DNA from: Phycisphaerae bacterium | GTDB lineage: Bacteria; Planctomycetota; Phycisphaerae; JAJVII01 | Reading direction: 5' to 3' | NCBI GenBank assembly: GCA_028706835.1 | Contig: JAQTVL010000179.1 | Location: 1-8,287, forward strand | Length of the DNA: 8,287 nucleotides | In this document: in pieces, positions 6,991 through 8,287 of the stretch | How the letters are laid out: each line of letters begins with the position of its first letter | Numbering within the stretch: position 1 is the first letter of the stretch | Translations under genes and position numbers: made by a program | The notes under the pieces: model-generated | Told to the model about the DNA's origin: nothing | Databases searched by the model: none | Seen by the model: the letters and a program-made list of their open reading frames with translations, nothing else

Positions 6991-8082
6991 TCAGCCAAGC
7001 CGGTGAACCGGGGTCGGCCGGCCGGGGCGGAGGCTCGCGATTTCGGCGATATTGACCGTTACGGCCTGCCCGGCAGCGGTCGCCCGGAGGCACTGCTCGA
7101 CGACGGCCCGCAGGTCGTCGGGGGCGACGCGGACGCGGGCGTTGACCACCAGCGTGGCGTAGCGCGTCGGCTCGGAGACCTCGCCGTGGAACGCGGGCTC
7201 CCCGGCGGCGCTGGTCAGGTTCCCCTGCAATCGCCCGCCCGGGGTCGTCAGCAGGATCTTCAGGTGAGCGATGTCGGCGGCGATCTGCCTCAACTCGGAC
7301 TGCACGCGCCGCATGAACTGCTCCGCCAACGCACGCCAATCGACGTCGCGATCCGCCGACAGTTCCACCGCCGCGTTCAACCAGCCCAGCGCCGCCTCGC
7401 CGGCGGCATAGGTGTCGTAGTCCACGTCGACGACCCGCCCCGACGCCGATCCGGGCAGCATCCGGTCCAGCCAGTCGTCCACCCCGCTGCCCTGGAGCGC
7501 CGACATCGACATGACCGCCACGCCGGGCGCCTCCTTCAAAAGCGCGGAGCGGACCCCCGCCAGCCGGTCGGCTGGCAGCAGGTCGCTCTTGTTGATGACC
7601 GCCAGGTCGGCCTCGGCGATCTGCTTGGCGTAGATGTAGTTCACCGCCCGGGCCACGTCCGAGGTGGCCAGCGTGCCCATCGTCTCGGTCAGCCGATCCG
7701 GATCGACCAGCACGGAATAGGGGGCCAGGTCGAAGCGGTCGGCGCAGTATCGCTTGATCGGGCGAACGACGGTGGCGGCCAGGTCGGTGCAACTGCCCAC
7801 CGGCTCGCCAATGATGACATCCGGGTGATGCTCGGCGATCAGGTTGTCGCAGACGTAGAGCAGTTTGTTGAACGCGCAGCAGAAGCAGGCGCCGCTGACC
7901 TCCTTGACCTGCTGCCCGCCCTGGCGGAGCAGTTCGGTGTCGACGAGGTTGGCGGCCTGGTCGTTGGTAATCAGCCCGACGCGCAGGCCTCGGGCCGCCA
8001 GCCGCTCAGCCGCCCGCGCCAGCAGCGTGGTCTTGCCCGCCCCGAGGAACCCGCCAACGAGGATCATCTTCACGCGCGACAT
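6991..8082 (-). CDS. COG0523 family (CobW/P47K-like) metallochaperone-type GTPase
   Basis: A 363-residue G3E-family P-loop GTPase. Seen: Walker A GFLGAGKTT (residues 11-19), a metal-binding CxCC motif as GACFCC (C66, C68, C69), a switch/Walker B-region GEPVGSCTD (92-100) and the guanine-specificity motif NKSD (164-167). A divergent C-terminal half has a WLNAAVEL segment (234-241), IAHLKILLTTPGG (271-283) and a VNARVRVAPDDL segment (313-324). COG0523 proteins use GTP hydrolysis to deliver metals such as cobalt, zinc or iron to target enzymes. The metal and client here cannot be read from sequence, and no His-rich loop is seen. The start is the ATG at 8082, preceded by GGAGG with six-base spacing. 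A TTG at 8112 stays in frame but lies upstream of that site and near the predicted transcription start. No cobalamin or metal-enzyme gene is adjacent. Confidence 0.92.
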   Translation of the reverse strand: MSRVKMILVGGFLGAGKTTLLARAAERLAARGLRVGLITNDQAANLVDTELLRQGGQQVKEVSGACFCCAFNKLLYVCDNLIAEHHPDVIIGEPVGSCTDLAATVVRPIKRYCADRFDLAPYSVLVDPDRLTETMGTLATSDVARAVNYIYAKQIAEADLAVINKSDLLPADRLAGVRSALLKEAPGVAVMSMSALQGSGVDDWLDRMLPGSASGRVVDVDYDTYAAGEAALGWLNAAVELSADRDVDWRALAEQFMRRVQSELRQIAADIAHLKILLTTPGGRLQGNLTSAAGEPAFHGEVSEPTRYATLVVNARVRVAPDDLRAVVEQCLRATAAGQAVTVNIAEIASLRPGRPTPVHRLG

Positions 8083-8088
8083 ACGAAG

Positions 8089-8093
8089 CCTCC
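8089..8093 (-). promoter_or_regulatory. Ribosome binding site of the COG0523 GTPase
   Basis: The minus strand reads GGAGG-CTTCGT-ATG, a strong Shine-Dalgarno six bases before the ATG at 8082. It selects this start over the in-frame TTG at 8112. Confidence 0.85.
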
Positions 8094-8118
8094 GACTGCG
8101 GAAACGCGGCAAGGCGTC

Positions 8119-8146
8119 ATCGTACTGCCGCGGGCGGAATCGTCAA
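8119..8146 (-). promoter_or_regulatory. Candidate sigma70-type promoter for the COG0523 GTPase
   Basis: On the minus strand TTGACG (8146-8141, five of six consensus bases) and TACGAT (8124-8119, four of six) are separated by 16 bases. The predicted transcription start is near 8112, giving a leader of about 30 bases that holds the GGAGG site. It fits the gap between the upstream stop (8158) and the GTPase start. Confidence 0.6.
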
Positions 8147-8157
8147 TGGGATCAAGT

Positions 8158-8287
8158 TCAGGGGGTGCATAACCGTTCATGCAGCCGGTCGGAGGCGGTT
8201 TCGGCCGGCGGCTCGGCCTCGGGGTCGTCGGGCGTGAAAATCTTCAGCCCGGCCGTCTTCGCTGAGGTAGGCGGCGCGGACCTGCAA
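8158..8287 (-). CDS. 3' end of an unidentified gene (partial, C-terminal 42 residues)
   Basis: A minus-strand frame open from the right edge ends at TGA 8160-8158. Its last residues read LKIFTPDDPEAEPPAETA and then SDRLHERLCTP: an acidic, proline-rich tail with mostly G/C third positions, which looks coding. Upstream of about 8248 a second minus-strand frame (AAYLSEDGR) looks at least as coding, so the gene may enter in one frame and end in the other. The family cannot be recognised from this fragment. It lies 75 bases upstream of the GTPase on the same strand; no terminator is visible between them. Confidence 0.4.
   Translation of the reverse strand, partial: CRSAPPTSAKTAGLKIFTPDDPEAEPPAETASDRLHERLCTP

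Noticed and set aside
6830..7792. Minus-strand 320-codon frame overlapping the GTPase
   Set aside because: It is an out-of-frame shadow of the COG0523 gene, Arg/Gly/Pro-rich without motifs, and it runs through the intergenic leader.
8083..8112. Upstream TTG start for the GTPase (ten extra residues)
   Set aside because: The Arg-rich extension would lie upstream of the strong GGAGG site and begin at about the predicted transcription start. The ATG at 8082 is better placed.
7003..8172. Plus-strand 389-codon frame opposite the GTPase
   Set aside because: It is antisense to a gene with clear Walker A, CxCC and NKxD motifs and has no recognisable domain of its own.

Overview
The window looks like chromosomal DNA of a GC-rich planctomycete or a close relative. 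The main reason is the N-terminus of the large minus-strand gene, which carries an LEPR-XLL signature (IEGLEPRLLLAADVV) of the kind found at the start of giant, probably exported planctomycete proteins. High G/C at third codon positions agrees with this. No rRNA or marker gene is present, so the assignment is an inference.

Layout: everything supported is on the minus strand, so it reads from right to left. At the right edge (8287-8158) is the probable 3' end of an unidentified gene. After 75 bases holding a good sigma70-type promoter comes a COG0523 (CobW/P47K) GTPase, 8082-6991. A 230-base gap follows, with a candidate promoter, two small hairpins and a strong Shine-Dalgarno sequence. From 6760 to the left edge runs one uninterrupted frame of 2,253 codons with no stop. 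It is the N-terminal part of a giant repetitive surface or secreted protein whose 3' end lies outside the window.

The giant protein, in order: an LEPR-XLL leader (residues about 23-39); a filamentous-haemagglutinin-like beta-solenoid module ending in the family hallmark GGDGGLVEVS...VDT.AP.G..G.LLLDPKN.TI (residues 157-223); a ladder of degenerate beta repeats marked by an IG....P.ET element; an alanine-rich, predicted alpha-helical block of about 212 residues inserted between two conserved strands of one repeat (about 1276-1487); more ladder repeats; and a compact array of 115-residue repeats with an exact 345-bp DNA period. I saw no cysteine codon in the 2,253 codons.

The GTPase and the giant protein show no obvious functional link. 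Each has its own candidate promoter and ribosome binding site, so they are probably separate transcription units that happen to be neighbours. The most unusual items are the helical insertion inside the beta-solenoid, the pairing of a planctomycete LEPR-XLL leader with a two-partner-secretion-like module, and the in-phase 345-bp tandem array with signs of mosaicism. The many long plus-strand reading frames opposite the giant gene are by-products of its codon composition.
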